From Lineus longissimus (taxonomy: Eukaryota > Nemertea > Pilidiophora > Heteronemertea > Lineidae): a stretch of 64,000 bases of DNA. The notes under the pieces were generated by a model. The model searched no databases. It saw nothing but the letters and a program-made list of their open reading frames with translations, and was not told the DNA's origin. The stretch's first letter is position 1; each line of letters begins with the position of its first letter. The translations under genes were made by a program, and so were the position numbers. The stretch lies in the NCBI RefSeq assembly GCF_910592395.1, contig NC_088309.1:3970501-4034500 (forward strand), given 5' to 3'. This document shows positions 22,238 through 36,300 of the stretch, in pieces.

Positions 22238-25200
22238 AGCAATAAGTGTTCGAAAATGCTACTGATGTCTGATCTTGCAAGGACTTGGGTGGAATGATAA
22301 CACTGTCAGTGATGCATAATTGGTCTATGTTCGTCTCAGGAAGCTGTCTGAAATCCATTCGTGGGATGGTTTCTGGGTATTGCCGAGAAACATGGGTCTT
22401 GATAGAAGTAGAACAAAAGCTGCGAGCGAAGCAATTAGGCCCCCCTATATTAATGATCTAAAAACAATGCAAAGCGTTCGCTCAAAGGCTCATTACAGTC
22501 ATAGATCTTCATGTCGTAACTAGTGTTATCCTTTGACCTTATGCCCCTTTAGCGTTTCCTGCCAAATTACAACCTTATTTTCAAGGTTTTTGAGCAGCAG
22601 CTGTAGAGAAATCAAGCCTTTGTCACAATTGTCTATATTGTTGTCAATTCTTAAACACCTTGGTCTATACAATACAAGGTGGAAGTTGCAGTCTTTAGCA
22701 TAAGTGTAGCGCTAGCTTTGTAAAATCAAAATGCCGCCATTAGCTGCCAGATCTTCCCACCGCAAATTTAACAGCAACAAGCGAAACGTGACACAAGTGG
22801 TTTGAGACGAACCTTTTCAACCTACCGGTATTGATATACGAGAAGACGCCTGAACTAGTAGCATCACCAATTGGCACATTTCAGGTCTGTCGTTAAGTGT
22901 ATCAGCAATATGTCAAGTTTGGCCTAATGACTGTTAAGGAGATTACTTAGGTCTCCATAGGAATGGAACCGGTATTGATATCACGGAACTAAAAGGATTG
23001 TTGCATATGGACCTATTTAGGGTCGGTGTTAACAGTGATGTTCCCTGTCAGTATTTATGCAGTGTTTATGTTCAATGAGAACTTCAGTGTAATTTTATGT
23101 AATTCGATGAAACAAGAGGTATGCAACAGATACGTGTTAAATGTACATGTACAAGTCGTTATCTACATTCATTTGATGCTGTATTCCAGTAATTTGTTGT
23201 GATGTTGATGTATCACTAGGCGACATTCGACAAAAATAAAGGTATTCAAGTGCCATGCCAGACGGCAAAATGTGTTAAGTGACACCTACTCGAGAATTTG
23301 CCCCACCAAAAAATCACACTGTCAGATGATCGATCAAACTGTCAGATGATCGTTTACTACTCGATTGCAAACATGGAAAAGAAAGGTTTGGGCCTTGACC
23401 ACCGTTATCGACGCAGTTTTCCAATGATGGTATTTTTTATGCTGATCCTAACCAACATCAATTCTTAACCAATTATCTATACGGTGAACGCAATGGCCCT
23501 TGGCCGTTTCATTAATAAACCTTTTTGGTACATGTATTGTGCTCAGTTTATCATATTATTTGCATGCAAATCCATGTATTACATGTATTATTTTAAAAGT
23601 TGACCATTGGCGAGATTGTCTATTATTATGTACAGTATTCATATAGGTTTCATTCATATAGTGTCTATATCATGTTATGTAGTACTTAGAGAAACGTGCG
23701 ACTAATAACTTTATGTTTCACGGAAGCAGGGAAACATGGGAAACAAGAGATAAAAGGGGCTTTGGAAAAATACGTGTTTCCCATTGATGGACATATCTAC
23801 GATTCCAACCACATTCCATAACTTGGTGCCTTTATGGTTTTCGTAAACACGCCTTTAAAACCATCAGTTTTATCAGAAAATAATGAATCAATGTGTCCTT
23901 TTAACCGATTTAACCGATGGTAGATGTATGTACGGATTCGTCATGGAGAAGAGCTAAAATCGAAATATCAATACTTTCTAATCGTAGGTAGGTTTATACA
24001 TGTATTGTATTTCGATATGTAACCATCAAAATAACACGGTATTGAGTTTTTAGAGAAGTTCATATTATTTGATCCGAGAACGATAACGAGGCTTGCCGGG
24101 TGATGTTTTTCTCTGGTTGACGTAATCAAGTCTAGTTGATTTTCTGTGTTATTGTTTTAGGCATTAAAGACCCTTTATTTCTTTTCATTTCTGTAAAGAG
24201 GTAACACGGTATCCGTCGTCGAAGTGCCACGTTGATCTAGACCTCGGATCAAAATCTCAACTCTATACATGTAATTAGAAACCACTAGAAGACATGAAGG
24301 CCAGGACAGTTACACCAACACTATAAGTCTTTGGGGAATCGATGCAACACAAGTCTTAGGAATTGATGTCCATGATGCCTTACGTACATGTACAGTGGTC
24401 ATCACATACATATGTACAGTAGAGGCTGGACTGTGAGTAGCCTAATAAATGCTCACGTGTCTTTTATTGATGTATCCGCTACGGAGAACTCTTTTCATCC
24501 TCATGTGTGAAATGTTGTTGATTATTTTTAAACGCCGAGCTGTATGTGGCGGAAGAAGGTGTGCGCGCTTATAAAGCTATTCTGCGTGAATGTGTCCTGC
24601 ACTGTAAATTATTTTGTAAAAATAAAAGTTAAAATTATTGCCAAAAACCAACGTTTTTATTTAACATCTTACAGCTATCTTTCCCTGCCTTGCCCTTGGA
24701 ACAAATCGTGATCACCTGACGCAGACTATAGTGCCAAATGATCCTAAATCACCGGTGAAGCCGTAAATTCGACGCTAGATAAACGTTAATGACAATACGG
24801 ATAGCAGCATTCCACATTCTGCCTCAAATGCACTCAATGCTGGTTTGCGTACACACGGTCTATCATCCGCCCTTGGCCATAAAACGTAATCCATCAGTCC
24901 TTGCCGTGTGTATCGACATGGAAACACTCTCGGCCGAAACTTTCGTACTGATTTGGTGCTACTTTGATACCAATGGACTTATAGTATCCAGCCTTACGGA
25001 TTATTACGAGACTTACATGTACAGAGCCAGAGACCTGATAGTACTAAACAGAGTTCGAACTCAAATTCTTTAGCTGCAAGGGCCAAGTATCTCGGGCATA
25101 GATGAGGGTCAAGTAGGCCTATCTGTGTATGACCCCCCCCCCCTTTCTATAAACGGAGATGTGGCAACATAACGTACATGTACAACATTAAAAAGAACAA

Positions 25201-28200
25201 CAAGCGTCTAAAAGCTGTAAACCTCCTACTTCGATCATGATTACCACTATCACCACTACATAACCTGCACGTTGCAGAGATTGGCAGAAATAGCTAGATT
25301 TTCTGATGTCGGTTGGCAAGAGCTCCGCTGAAGTCATTTTGCTATTAAGTTAGATTAGCAGATTCTCCCATGAAAACTACGGGTAATAGAACTTAAGTTA
25401 ACAGTACATTTCCCAGTCTGATCTGATTATCAACGAAATACGAGAAGTCGATCGATCTTAGCTTCAAGTAAAGGCTATTATCGCTATATCCTGGTATTGT
25501 TTTGATTTAAGATACTGTATCATATTCAGCTCATTGCAGCACTGGAGTCCTGTGACAATGTGTTTCTGATACAGGATGCTTCAAGAAAAATCACAATGCC
25601 GTTGCGTCGATATAGATTTTTTATCGACAGCGTAGATGGTGGTGCATATGGATAGGGGGCAAATCATGGCAAAAAGTGGTCAAAAACACATTTTTGGTGT
25701 TATCCGTCGAATGGCCCCCTGCCTCCGCTAACTATACGCCCACGGTATTTTTAATGCTAATGACATGCCGGTGTAACATCTGTGGTTGTTTCCCATGTGT
25801 CAGTGTTTCCAAACAATAGGCAGCTAGAGAGACCATGACTTTTCAATGGGGGAAACACAGAAACTTGTCAATCTATCTTTTAGCGTTCCCAAACAATGAG
25901 GGGAAACACTCAAAAATAGAAACACTCAAAAACATTACACCGGCCGAAAAAAATATGTGCTTTACGTGTAGGCCTATGTGCCCGTGAGGGAATCGCGTTC
26001 CACAGATCAAACAACGTTTTTGTTAGACTCGTGCCTCAAGGACGTGGGCGTCTATTGCACCTACAACATGGTCACCAATTCGACGCCATTTCATACCTCC
26101 GCAGAGTCGATTTTTTAACCGCTTCGCGCTCAAATGCCACTAATGGCTTCACCGTCACCACCAGCCTGTACTTAACCTACGGTCACGAGAGTCATCCATT
26201 TCATGTGAAGAGGGGTTATCCACGGGCAGTTCATGCCTTCCATGCATTCGCCACGTATAATCACGATAATTTCATGTGAGACAATCTATCTACAGTCGGG
26301 TTGCGATTTAACGCTTAACATTTCAGCATGCCTGCAATAACGATGTAGAAGTTTACTCTCATTTCAGTTCTATAAGATCTGTGGAAAATGTTCGTAAAGG
26401 ACGCTCTGTGAAACGCTGCTCTATAGTACAACGCGTACGTACATTTATCATAGATTAATGCAGTTGCTATTATATTGCGCACTTTCTGAATCACATTTTA
26501 ATACAGCTCTTTATGTTATGCTGTTGTGAGTCAGTGTACATTTTAAAGGAATTAGCACACAAATGTCAAAGATTTACACAAAAATGTCGCCAACTAGAAA
26601 CAACGCTACATTCCCTAAGATCAAGAGCAAGAAGTGCGCTGGGTTAAGTGAGAAATCCTTTGACATGCCGCGAGAATTCCTCGCGGAGGGAGAATGCTGC
26701 ACGGATATCGGATAATGTCGTCGGAGTCATATTGCGCGAATGGGATTAACCCTGTGGACCTCAAGAGTCTGTCAGGTTGGCTGCCTGGATTGATCATCAT
26801 GGTATTATAAAAGGCGTCGTGTGAAAGAAATGCTAATGTCTCGTATACATACATAGAGAAGGACGTGTCAATTCCAATGAAAGTGCAGCGATGAACTTGT
26901 AATCCAATCATGGCGACAGTCTAGTACCGTAGTTCAATATGTCCCGCAAACGAGCGATTTTCGATAAAACGATGTCTGCGGGTAATCACTCTAAATCAGT
27001 ATAGGTTTTGATAATAATATCGCCGATTCTTGCCGGCTTCACCTGCGATGATGACCGCCACCGCAAACGAGAGATTTTTGTCGCATGTGATTATGATCAC
27101 AGGTCGCAAGGACCAAAATCGTTCGTTCAGGGGCGCTTTAGGCCATATACATGTACATGTACTTCTTCCTTATTCTCGAGCTCGCCTCAATAATGCATCG
27201 CCTGGCCGCGGATTACCTGCATACCTGTCTTCTCGTGATGCTTTACACGATAACGAATAAACAGAAGGATATGCCATAAGGAAATGACTCCACGATTGAT
27301 TGATCAGAAGAATTGAAGGCACATGATCAAGGGGACTCGTGATAAACGTGCCTAGACCACGATGATCAATGGAAACAATCATGACAAATTTAATTCAATT
27401 TATGATAAGAAAATGAAGGTTTCAACTCCTGACTTCCTCACGCGCCATCTTTGCATTGTACATGTTTTTCAATTAACCAACGCTGAGGCCTCTCCAAAAA
27501 TTGAAAACACTAATCCTTGTGACACTATCAGCGCTCTTTTTGCCTCTGTGTCTACAAAGTGTTGGTAATCTATATCGGGCTAATATCCCATTTTCATTAT
27601 CGATTTTGTCCCAACGTCAAAGGCAAGGTCTACTTGGGCATTAGTGAAGTCGGATACTTAGTACACTAGGTGTTTTAATAAACCCTGAGGAGGAGGTTAA
27701 TTGGATTTCGAACACTGCAAGGAACTACGGCTTTCTGCTCCTTTTATGCAGGCTTGCCAATGGATTCATTGAGCAGTGAATGTAAACGTGGAAAAGTGTC
27801 ATCCCATCCACCATTACAGTACAACCAATCATTGTTATTGATTTATTGATCAAATGAGACACCAGGCCTATTTTCATCATTTGTTAATCCAATTAGCAAT
27901 GGGTGAATCAGTTTGTGTCATCATTCTACCGGGTGTCCCAGAAGTTACGCGTTTATTACCGAATATCCTGTTCAGATTAAAACATCTTGCTCCAATTCTT
28001 CAGCAGGGCATCCCCCGAATACAAAGGCAGAATCTAGACTCCCGGGGCAGTCCATTGCGTCATCCTAATTGGATCTCCTTACGAGGGATGAGGCCGGTCC
28101 ATAGTGTCCGGAGTGTAGCAGAATTCTAGAATGAATGACGAAATCGGCACCTCTGGTGACAAGATTGGGTCAGTGGGACAATATTTTAGTCCATGTCGGC

Positions 28201-29060
28201 CAGGTAGACGGAACAGATCACTTTGGGCACTGCAGCGACTGGGACCCTGAGGTAGCCTAAACTGGGAAGCCTGCACAGTCAGTCTACGAGTCGTCGTAAG
28301 CAACTGACTTGTGTAAAACTGATTAACAAAAGCAAGTGTGACGACTGGGTGACGCCTTGCCCGCATCAGTGCTGATGGCATATTTCGCGGAAGGAAAACT
28401 GTGAAAATCATCGGGAAACAGGACTTTGTTTGACCAGGGAGTTGTACCACCTAGGTTGGACAGTTAAACTTATACAGACTATGTGTCCAAGTAGGCTAAG
28501 TTTATGCCAACAACATGGCAAATTCCTAACACAATTCAACATTGCAATCATGGTAATGTTATCCTTCTTCACGTAATTTAGGTAATTGCCTTTGTTCAGG
28601 ACCATTTGAGAGAGTAATCCTGTGGGGCATGCATCGTCCTGTGCCTTCTATGAAAAGCAAAGCTAATTCAGATGGCGCTCCAGTTATACCAACTTTGAAT
28701 ATATCGCCCTGTCCGGAACTGTGTTCCACTTTCTTGCATGATGTGTTGATTTATTCACAATTCACCAGACTAGGACAATTAGCAGAAATTAATAATTTGT
28801 GACAGGATAAGGACTTGTGATGACGAATAGCCAGATATAACTGATCATCAGTGAACTGGTGAAGACAACAATTACGGAATTCGGAAAAAACCTGGGACTT
28901 TTCGCGCGTCAGGAGTGTAGGCGTTTGGGTGTTGGTCAGTCCGCTTCGACCTCACTTTGTCAAAGTTTGTTATCAAGATAAGTTTGGATAAGTTGGATAA
29001 CTAGGACATTGATCTATTGTTTGACTGGCTCGAATGTTGAACGACCAGAGAGTCTCGAGT
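22238..29060. other. Gene-poor stretch downstream of the glycosidase gene
   Basis: Presumed 3' UTR first, with candidate AATAAA signals near 23236 and at 24621-24626, then about 4 kb without supported genes. Contains an 11-C run (25133-25143) and a small inverted-terminus element (25767-25944, listed separately). Open frames up to 123 codons on either strand show no domain, no splice framework and no coding-like codon use. Confidence 0.45.
25767..25944. mobile_element. MITE-like element with 10-bp inverted termini
   Basis: Begins GCCGGTGTAA (25767-25776) and ends TTACACCGGC (25935-25944), about 178 bp in all, with no coding. Inner words TTCCCAT, GGGGGAAAC, AACTTGTCAATCT and CCCAAACAAT recur in the same order near 53371, which supports a dispersed family. 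No clear target-site duplication was seen. Confidence 0.5.
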
Positions 29061-29395
29061 CCTGTATGCACTGAAATAGGAACTCGCGGATCGGAGAAGG
29101 ATTAAGTTTATACAAGACAGGTGAGCACATGCATGCATTGCCATTAATTTACGTAAACACCACACATTTCATTCATACGCTAGATTGTCCACGTATATAT
29201 CTACCGCTGCACTATGTACACTGGAAAGAAGATGGAATGAATATGGAATGAGTGTGCATATGCAGTGTTTTTTCCAAAGGTTTCTCCATGTGTGCCATAC
29301 TTCATTGGATTGCCTTTCTCCGATATTGATTCGACATTTTGTAACATAAACTTTAACTGTCTACCTCAGAGTAACCAGCCAAAGTGTCTACTAAG
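29061..29395 (+). other. Candidate 5' non-coding exons for the four-transmembrane gene at 32205
   Basis: A strong donor ACAG|GTGAGC ends a possible exon at 29120. A possible 26-bp exon, 29370-29395, sits between a pyrimidine-rich acceptor (CTACCTCAG) and the donor AAG|GTGAGT. Both could splice to the acceptor at 32165 that precedes the ATG of the next gene. This is inferred from splice-site strength alone. Confidence 0.22.
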
Positions 29396-32165
29396 GTGAG
29401 TACATGTATATTAAGCCCTGAAATCCTTGAAATTATCATGCAGCTCCATCATCTCCCAACAAATTCAACTATCACCCCGTCTGACAATGTGATCAGGAAG
29501 GATAGAAAAAGCCAACCCCAGGGACTTTCTTTTCCTAAACCAAGTCTTGGTTAGAAATTATGCGATATTATGAGACGACTGGACTTATTCTCTACATATA
29601 AGCCATGCGCGTAGGCCCTATACGGTATACCTGCATACAGGTATGCAAGCATGGGCATGTCGTGCCAATGCAAATCTGTAAAATTTATTAAAAAACGTCA
29701 CCTTTATGTCGAATTGTCCGGGCAACGAACAATACTGCACTATAAAGAAAGTCAAATGCTGGTAAGAGAAAGTCAATGATTCTTTCTTGAGGCACTTATG
29801 GTGATGTTGAGATGAAAACACCGCAGACTCTGAGTCAGAGTACACTTCTTAAGGACCTGTTTCCTCTCGAAAATCTCTCCTTTAACTCTTCCAATGAAAG
29901 GTTACTCATCTTCCTGCCTCGATGACCTAAGCAATCTTAACATACAGCATAGCTGAGTTGAAGGCGGAAAGGCATGTCAGTTGGGTCCTAGTGGCCTGTC
30001 CAGGGCGGAGTTCAGGGACTGCTATGCTGCACCGGGTGACTATATGTCAGGACAATTCATCACCGTTTTGGTCATCGGGCAAAGTCGCATGTGAGGGTTA
30101 AGGGCATAGCGAATACAAAACAGTGAAGGTCAGGGTGGGTAAGAGCTACTCGTGACCCTTGGGTATAAGGCCCAAGTCAAAAACTGAAATAAGGGCTCAG
30201 TCAAAACAAAATGAAGAGTTATTGCCGACAGTTGCAGCAATCAGTTTGACTAGAGGTTTTACTGGGCTCTTTTCCCCATTATTCGAAACTTTACAGGAAA
30301 AAAACTGAATCTGGTTCATTCTGGCGATGGAGTGGTGCGGTCAGGTGTGTGCTGCATATGGCATCGTGTTAGCACATGAAACGGAAATAAATCGTTTCTA
30401 AATGAGTCCACACACTGTACATGTGACTTTCTGACTAAAGCATACCACATTCAGGAAATCCAACTTAATACCAGACCTCAATATGTGCAGTAAATTGTTT
30501 GATAGTGTATTTTATGTCACATTTTACCACGTAGGGCAAATACAGTTTATCAGAGCAATTGTTTGAACAAGGTAAATATTTAGGACGACCGCAGTGTTGT
30601 CCGCTATCACTGATACGACCATTCAGATTCAGGACAAACCACTCTAACATGGGATGTACACTTATCCATATCAGTGTTATTACATCCATTGAACTCGGCT
30701 TATATCTTTACAGGCCGAAACCACATACATTTTTGACGACCGCCTTCTCCAGATTCAGTCCCTTCCGCTTGCTCATCAGTGTTGTAAGTGCACGCATTAG
30801 GTCTAGACGTGAGCAAGGTCTTGGTGAACGCAAATAAGAAAAGAAATGCTTCTCCTGAACTAGTTAAAAGAAAGGTGAATGAGGAGGTACGGGAGGACTG
30901 ACGATGCTATGCAGAATCATTGCCATAAACCCTGAACACACTTGACATCCATTGCAAGTTAGAGCAGGCATCGACACCATATATATTTAGGTTACGTCCA
31001 GGGTCAAGAGATTCTCAACTCGGATCAATTGAGTCATTGACTGTTTTGATTGTTTGATTAGGTTATGGAGGACAAATAACCTGTCTGCATGTGCTCTAAT
31101 TCATAAATTGGCGTATCATGCCACCAAAGTCAAACGTCCTGCACCCTCCCACACCTTTTAATACGCTCAATTTAAACCCTCCTGATTTCGAAAATTGTCT
31201 TGCCTATTACATCCATTACCTTATTTTATTGTCCCACCTTCAGTTTGAACAGAGCTCAGCCAGCTAATTAACATCAGCAGTGTGTGCTGGTGACATAAAT
31301 AACACTGTCACATCAGTGTCATTTACCTGCATTCGGCACGATGTACATAGATTGGTTTACATGACCAAACTTACGTTTGTTAGTTGAAACATAACGCAAT
31401 ATCAGTCACGTAATGCATTGACCCAGGTGCCAGTAATGACTTTGAGAAATAAAATTCCAAGCATCATTTTGCTGTGGAGATGCATTCTGTCTGAAAGGCT
31501 GATTAACAAGGTTAATGCTTCGATCATGTTCAGTAGTGATGATAGCCATTATCATGTTGCTCAATCAGACTCCGTCAATCACGACCTAATAAAATCTCTC
31601 GTTGTATTATAACAGCGGAAATGGAGCACTAAATGAATGTACACATTCACGCCAGCTAATTTTGTTATCCATTTCGGTCAATGGCGGACAATAACCCGTG
31701 GGTGACCCGAAATTAAAAGACATTTAGTTATAGAGAATTATGCATTGCACTTATCTACATATGTATGTACTTCCGTATGCATGCATACCTTCCAAATCAA
31801 TCAGATCCTCAAGGATCGAGACATAGCACAACTATGCACAGCCCTTCTGACAATAATCAGCCGACGGATCGAGTGCATTGTTGATTCAGTGTATGTGTAG
31901 TGATCAATGATATTCTTTGGACTGAAATCGGCCCGGGTATGTATCACTTTCTTCAGCTAAGTTCTATACTGGCCCAGTGGTACGCCCTGTCATTACGTGA
32001 TCAAGCTCGCGGAGATGTCCAAAAATCCGCCTTACCACCATTATACTTTTCTTATTCAACGAGTTAAACTTTCCAGATTCAACGTCTTCAGTGTAAGAGT
32101 GATGAGCAGGAATTTTCCCTTTTAATGACAAGTAACTCGAACATCTCCATGATTTGTCTTTTCAG
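29396..32165. other. Probable first intron or intergenic DNA before the first four-transmembrane gene
   Basis: No supported coding sequence. Ends at the acceptor TTTGTCTTTTCAG, whose last base is 32165. Only short chance frames are present. Confidence 0.4.
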
Positions 32166-32204
32166 GTTGAAGCAATAAAAAGTAGCGTTTTCTGAGCAGA
32201 CAAG

Positions 32205-33272
32205 ATGGCGGAAGGCGAGTCATCATCGCGAGAGGGTAATGGGGTCAAGTTCCGGGACCCAAAGCCAACACCTGCCGAGCTGAGAGATTCTTCCCGTAAC
32301 ACGACAAGAGAGTCGCGTGCATCTGCCCGAGGCTCCCGTATCAGCCAGGGTAGCCAATCCGGCAAAGGCGGAGTACTCATGGTACGGAAGTTCAATATGA
32401 CGGACGAATTAAAGAACTATACCCACAAGGGGGCGTTTTACACCGCCATTGCTCAGATCGTCGTTGGTCTCCTGTGTCTTATTTTGGGGATTGTTGCCCT
32501 GGTGGTAAAGACAGCTGGTGGCGAGAGTTGCGTTGGAATATGGGGTGGAGTTATCATCATCGTAGCAGGCATAGTGGGAATCCTCGCATACAAGCGTAGG
32601 ATCGCAAGGCTGATTGTTACTTGTTTTGCAATGTCGCTGATATCTTTGGTGATTGGTGGAGCTATTCTGATAATGTTAGCTGCATTCCTTGTCACTGATA
32701 TCAACCGCCAAAAGAAATACACGGAAGAGATAGACTTCTGGCCCGAAGGATCATCCATGGCAATATCCAGTAAGAAGTTAGCTGAAGAGCAAGGTCCCAA
32801 AATCATCGTGGATGTCGTTCTAATGATTTTTGGAATAGTCGAGATGGTTGTAGCAATACTCCAAGCCGTGATTGCCGGGAAGGTGTTGATCATTCGTGGT
32901 CCAAAGCGCACGCCAGTTGATGCGGGTGCCGCCGGTACTCCACTAACAGACATGGGCGATGGTGAGGAGGACGGCTGGGGCGAGTACAACCCGGCTCCCA
33001 AGCCGAAACTGACGCGTACGCTTAGTGAGACGGAGGCAGACCAGGAATTCGGCGAGGTGGATCCAGATCGCATTCCAACCAAACGTTCGTCCTATAGGGG
33101 TTCCAAGGAGGGTGGATATAAAGCGGTGAAGCGGCAGCCTTCGGCCGAAAGAGAGCAGTCTGGCGATGCCCGCGCGAGCGTGGAAGGGGCTGCTGCAGCT
33201 GATTTTAATGTTGAGATTGGATTTTCGGCTGGAGTTGAGGTTGGTCCTGCAGAGGCAAATGTCAGATACTAA
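32205..33272 (+). CDS. Four-transmembrane protein, CD20/MS4A-like (paralogue 1)
   Basis: 355 residues in one exon. An in-frame TGA four codons before ATG 32205, and an acceptor at 32165, show a 5' UTR intron and fix the start. A Ser/Arg-rich cytoplasmic N-terminus (1-60) leads to RKFN (61-64), then membrane segments at about 80-101, 110-128, 134-163 and 199-225. Segment 2 carries GIWGG (111-115); segment 4 carries a Glu and I-L-Q followed by A-G-K-V. The tail (226-355) is charged, with a DGWGEYNP motif at 256-263 shared with the gene at 40071. Segment spacing, Q-x-x-x-G in segment 1 and W-G-G in segment 2 resemble the CD20/MS4A family, but MARVEL-type four-span proteins are an alternative. 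Function unknown; a plasma-membrane adaptor is inferred. A 71-bp duplication covers the stop codon. Confidence 0.8.
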   Translation: MAEGESSSREGNGVKFRDPKPTPAELRDSSRNTTRESRASARGSRISQGSQSGKGGVLMVRKFNMTDELKNYTHKGAFYTAIAQIVVGLLCLILGIVALVVKTAGGESCVGIWGGVIIIVAGIVGILAYKRRIARLIVTCFAMSLISLVIGGAILIMLAAFLVTDINRQKKYTEEIDFWPEGSSMAISSKKLAEEQGPKIIVDVVLMIFGIVEMVVAILQAVIAGKVLIIRGPKRTPVDAGAAGTPLTDMGDGEEDGWGEYNPAPKPKLTRTLSETEADQEFGEVDPDRIPTKRSSYRGSKEGGYKAVKRQPSAEREQSGDARASVEGAAAADFNVEIGFSAGVEVGPAEANVRY

Positions 33273-33352
33273 CTTAACGGATTGAAAGCGAATTTCATGC
33301 TGGAGTTGAGGTCGGTCCTGCCGAGACAAATGTCAGATGCTAGTAACGGATT
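33223..33352 (+). repeat. 71-bp tandem duplication spanning the stop codon of paralogue 1
   Basis: The segment coding A-G-V-E-V-G-P-A-E-A-N-V-R-Y-stop plus the following TTAACGGATTGAA is repeated 71 bp later, now inside the 3' UTR. The second copy still reads A-G-V-E-V-G-P-A-E-T-N-V-R-C-stop in its own frame, with few changes. Confidence 0.85.
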
Positions 33353-36300
33353 GAATCGTTGTCGTTCACGTTGCTCCCTCTAACGGATTAATGATGTGCC
33401 TTTGTTCTACCGGAAACTGTCAAAATGTCACCACTTGAGATATCGCGTGGGCATCTTTCAACTTTTGACATCTTATGGCAGATCAAACTTTTCAAAACTC
33501 TGTTTTCGTTAGATGTTCATGAAAGCTTAAGAGAGAAATGTATATGACTTCAGTATGTCGAAATTGTTGACATTACAGTTTGTCCCTTTCAACAAAAAGT
33601 CGTTGATCGTCAACGCCGCGCTGGGCCTGTGCTGTGAATGTCCAAACTCTCGAGTTGATGACAGTTATCAAAGACACGTTCGACTCGTGGCATTTTACCA
33701 ACTGAGCTTTTAATTCAACATGACTTTTGGATATAAACTGCTGCTTTTACATGAGACAACAATTCATCACATCTGCAGGGAGGCACTGAGGCGAGAATCG
33801 CGACTACGGAGTTCCATAACGTTGGATGGAACTGATACTCATGATATTCAGTGCCAGAAGACAACTTGTCTTTCATATTGCTGACTTATTCAAGTGCCGC
33901 TAGATGGCATAGCTGGTTTCATAACTGCGAAAAGTTTGGTCTTCCTCTTAAAAGAATATCGGTTGGAAAATATAACCTGATATAATAGAAGCTATAATAT
34001 GTGGGCAATTCAGCAACATGTATTTCAATCAATAGTAGATACAGGTTACTTCATAATATTGAACCAGGATAGAAAATAACAGACAAGCCACGGGTTGGAA
34101 AGCTTCGAACCACTTAGAATTAAACTTTGTAAAGGAATTCTAACCAATAATGCGAAGTTTTTAAACTTGGTGCAGTTTTTGTCCTCATCAAACTCTGTTC
34201 TCCATGATTCTTATTCAAACCATCACATATTTGTACTAAAGATTAATCACTTCTTCTCTCATCAACCATACACCATGTAAATGCGATCAGATGTCTTTGC
34301 GACTAGCCTGCTTAGCTGCAAGTTTTGAGGACGTGGCAGCTCCTGACCGTGTTAGCAGTATTCAAACTGCGCAAGCTTAACGCTGTATTGAGCCATTATG
34401 TATGTATAGTTTGTTTATATTTCATTATTTTGACGGCGGCCTTGAGCGTCTTAGGAGACATGTTGACGTGAAAGAGAGATGTCAGTGGTATATTTCCAGT
34501 TATTTACTATGCAGAACATGTAACACGCTTTAGCATGTACTATGACGGGCTTGGTTCCACTGTATACAGCGGGAAACCGCTGCGATTAATCTAGCGCTGT
34601 GGCGAGAGCAGAAAATTCGAGCGGCAAACCGCCACTGTTTAAACTAATGTAAAAACCGCTTTATCGTGGAATCAGTCCTTAACGGTTAAACGATAAGTAC
34701 AATAATTTTATACTTGCTGTACAATTTATCTTTTAACGCAGTTTGTATGATTTTAAGCTTAACAATGACAGAAATGTCGCATTATTTTATATTGAATTTG
34801 TTTGTTGTTAATAAGTTTCTTTGTCATGGCTGTGCCCTTGTAAGGTACGACCTGCCGAGTGCATGGTCCTTATAGCCCATCATTTCGTACGAAATTTTGT
34901 CCTCCTATTACTAGTAGGCCTAATTCAGTGCGCGAGACTAGGTTGCCTGGCAGAGAGCTCTATCAACACTGGCAGGCCAGCTTAAAAGTGGCTGCAGCTT
35001 ACCATTGCATCGCGCACGCTCTTGTGTTAACTTCACGAACTAAAACCATGACCCGCATTCCCCTTTATAGCGCACAATATGCAGAATAACACAACAATGA
35101 CTAATGCATAGAAAATAGGCGTTATTGTCAGTAGCTCGAGATGGTAAATACACGGAAAACCTGATTCATCCGGGATTCGTGATATGTTCTGTACCCCGCC
35201 TTGGATCGAAAGACATGAGAAAAAGGACGCAATAATATATCAATAAAGCGGTAAGTTGCTGAAAATGAGTTCGATTGCGCGTTATCTGTATATTCTCTCT
35301 ATTTGGGTCACATTTGCATGCATCTTGGTAATGAATATCGACCGGTTGAAATAGTCCGATAATTTCACTGTAAATATTTCCAGGCATGTACGTTTTTGTC
35401 GTGCCCGACGTCTGCTAAAAATAACCGTCTGTTCGGGGCATGTGGGGACACGACCCATATTGGCAGGGCGTGCTGTTGGAGGGCTAGAAGCCTATGCCAC
35501 AATGCCACGCCTATAAACCAGGAACCCTTCCCTGATTTGCATCCTGACCAATTTGGCAAACTAGGTCAAAACCATTGGCAGAACCGGTTGGTTCAATAAC
35601 TGGTTTAATATTTTACAACCCAACCATTAACCAACCAACCTGCCATGTCATCTCCATCTCTAGGACTTGGGCCCGTTATACTTATATATGTACATAACGA
35701 ATATAAAACGTCGTCATCCACGAATACATTGTAGAACCATAGACAAAATAGGTTTGGATTAAGAGTTGAGATACCGTGCTAGTGTTATTGCAGATAGTAA
35801 GTTGTTGGATTTCTTCCATCCCATACCAGTCTACAGTTCATTGCGATGTCGACCACTTAACTTGACGTCACTGATACAGCTAAAAGCCTGATTGATTGGA
35901 ATTCAATGAAGGCAATACGGCAGTCTACCTGACGAATCTCTGAGGCTGACTGATGTATAGAAAGCTTTGTGAAGCACGTCTGGATATCATACCAGCAGCA
36001 AGAATAGGTGCAGGGACACAAATGAGCATGTGTACTGGATTGGCAATCCAGAATCAAATAATGCTCTTCGGTTGGACATTGATATGAGCCAAGTTGTGGG
36101 TTTGACACTATGATGAAGTTCATCAGGAAAATAGCAGTAAGCTACATATAACCATTGTACCTTTAAGTGGATATATCATGAGCAGGTAAACCATGCAGAC
36201 AGTCACAATGATCTCAAAATACAATTATACAGCAATGTGCAATATGGGCCATGTAAGCCATTGCACCTGTGGTTACACATTGTCGCTGTGGATGTGTCTG

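Noticed and set aside
32453-33082. 209-codon minus-strand ORF opposite paralogue 1
   Set aside because: Antisense shadow of a real coding exon with no domain of its own.
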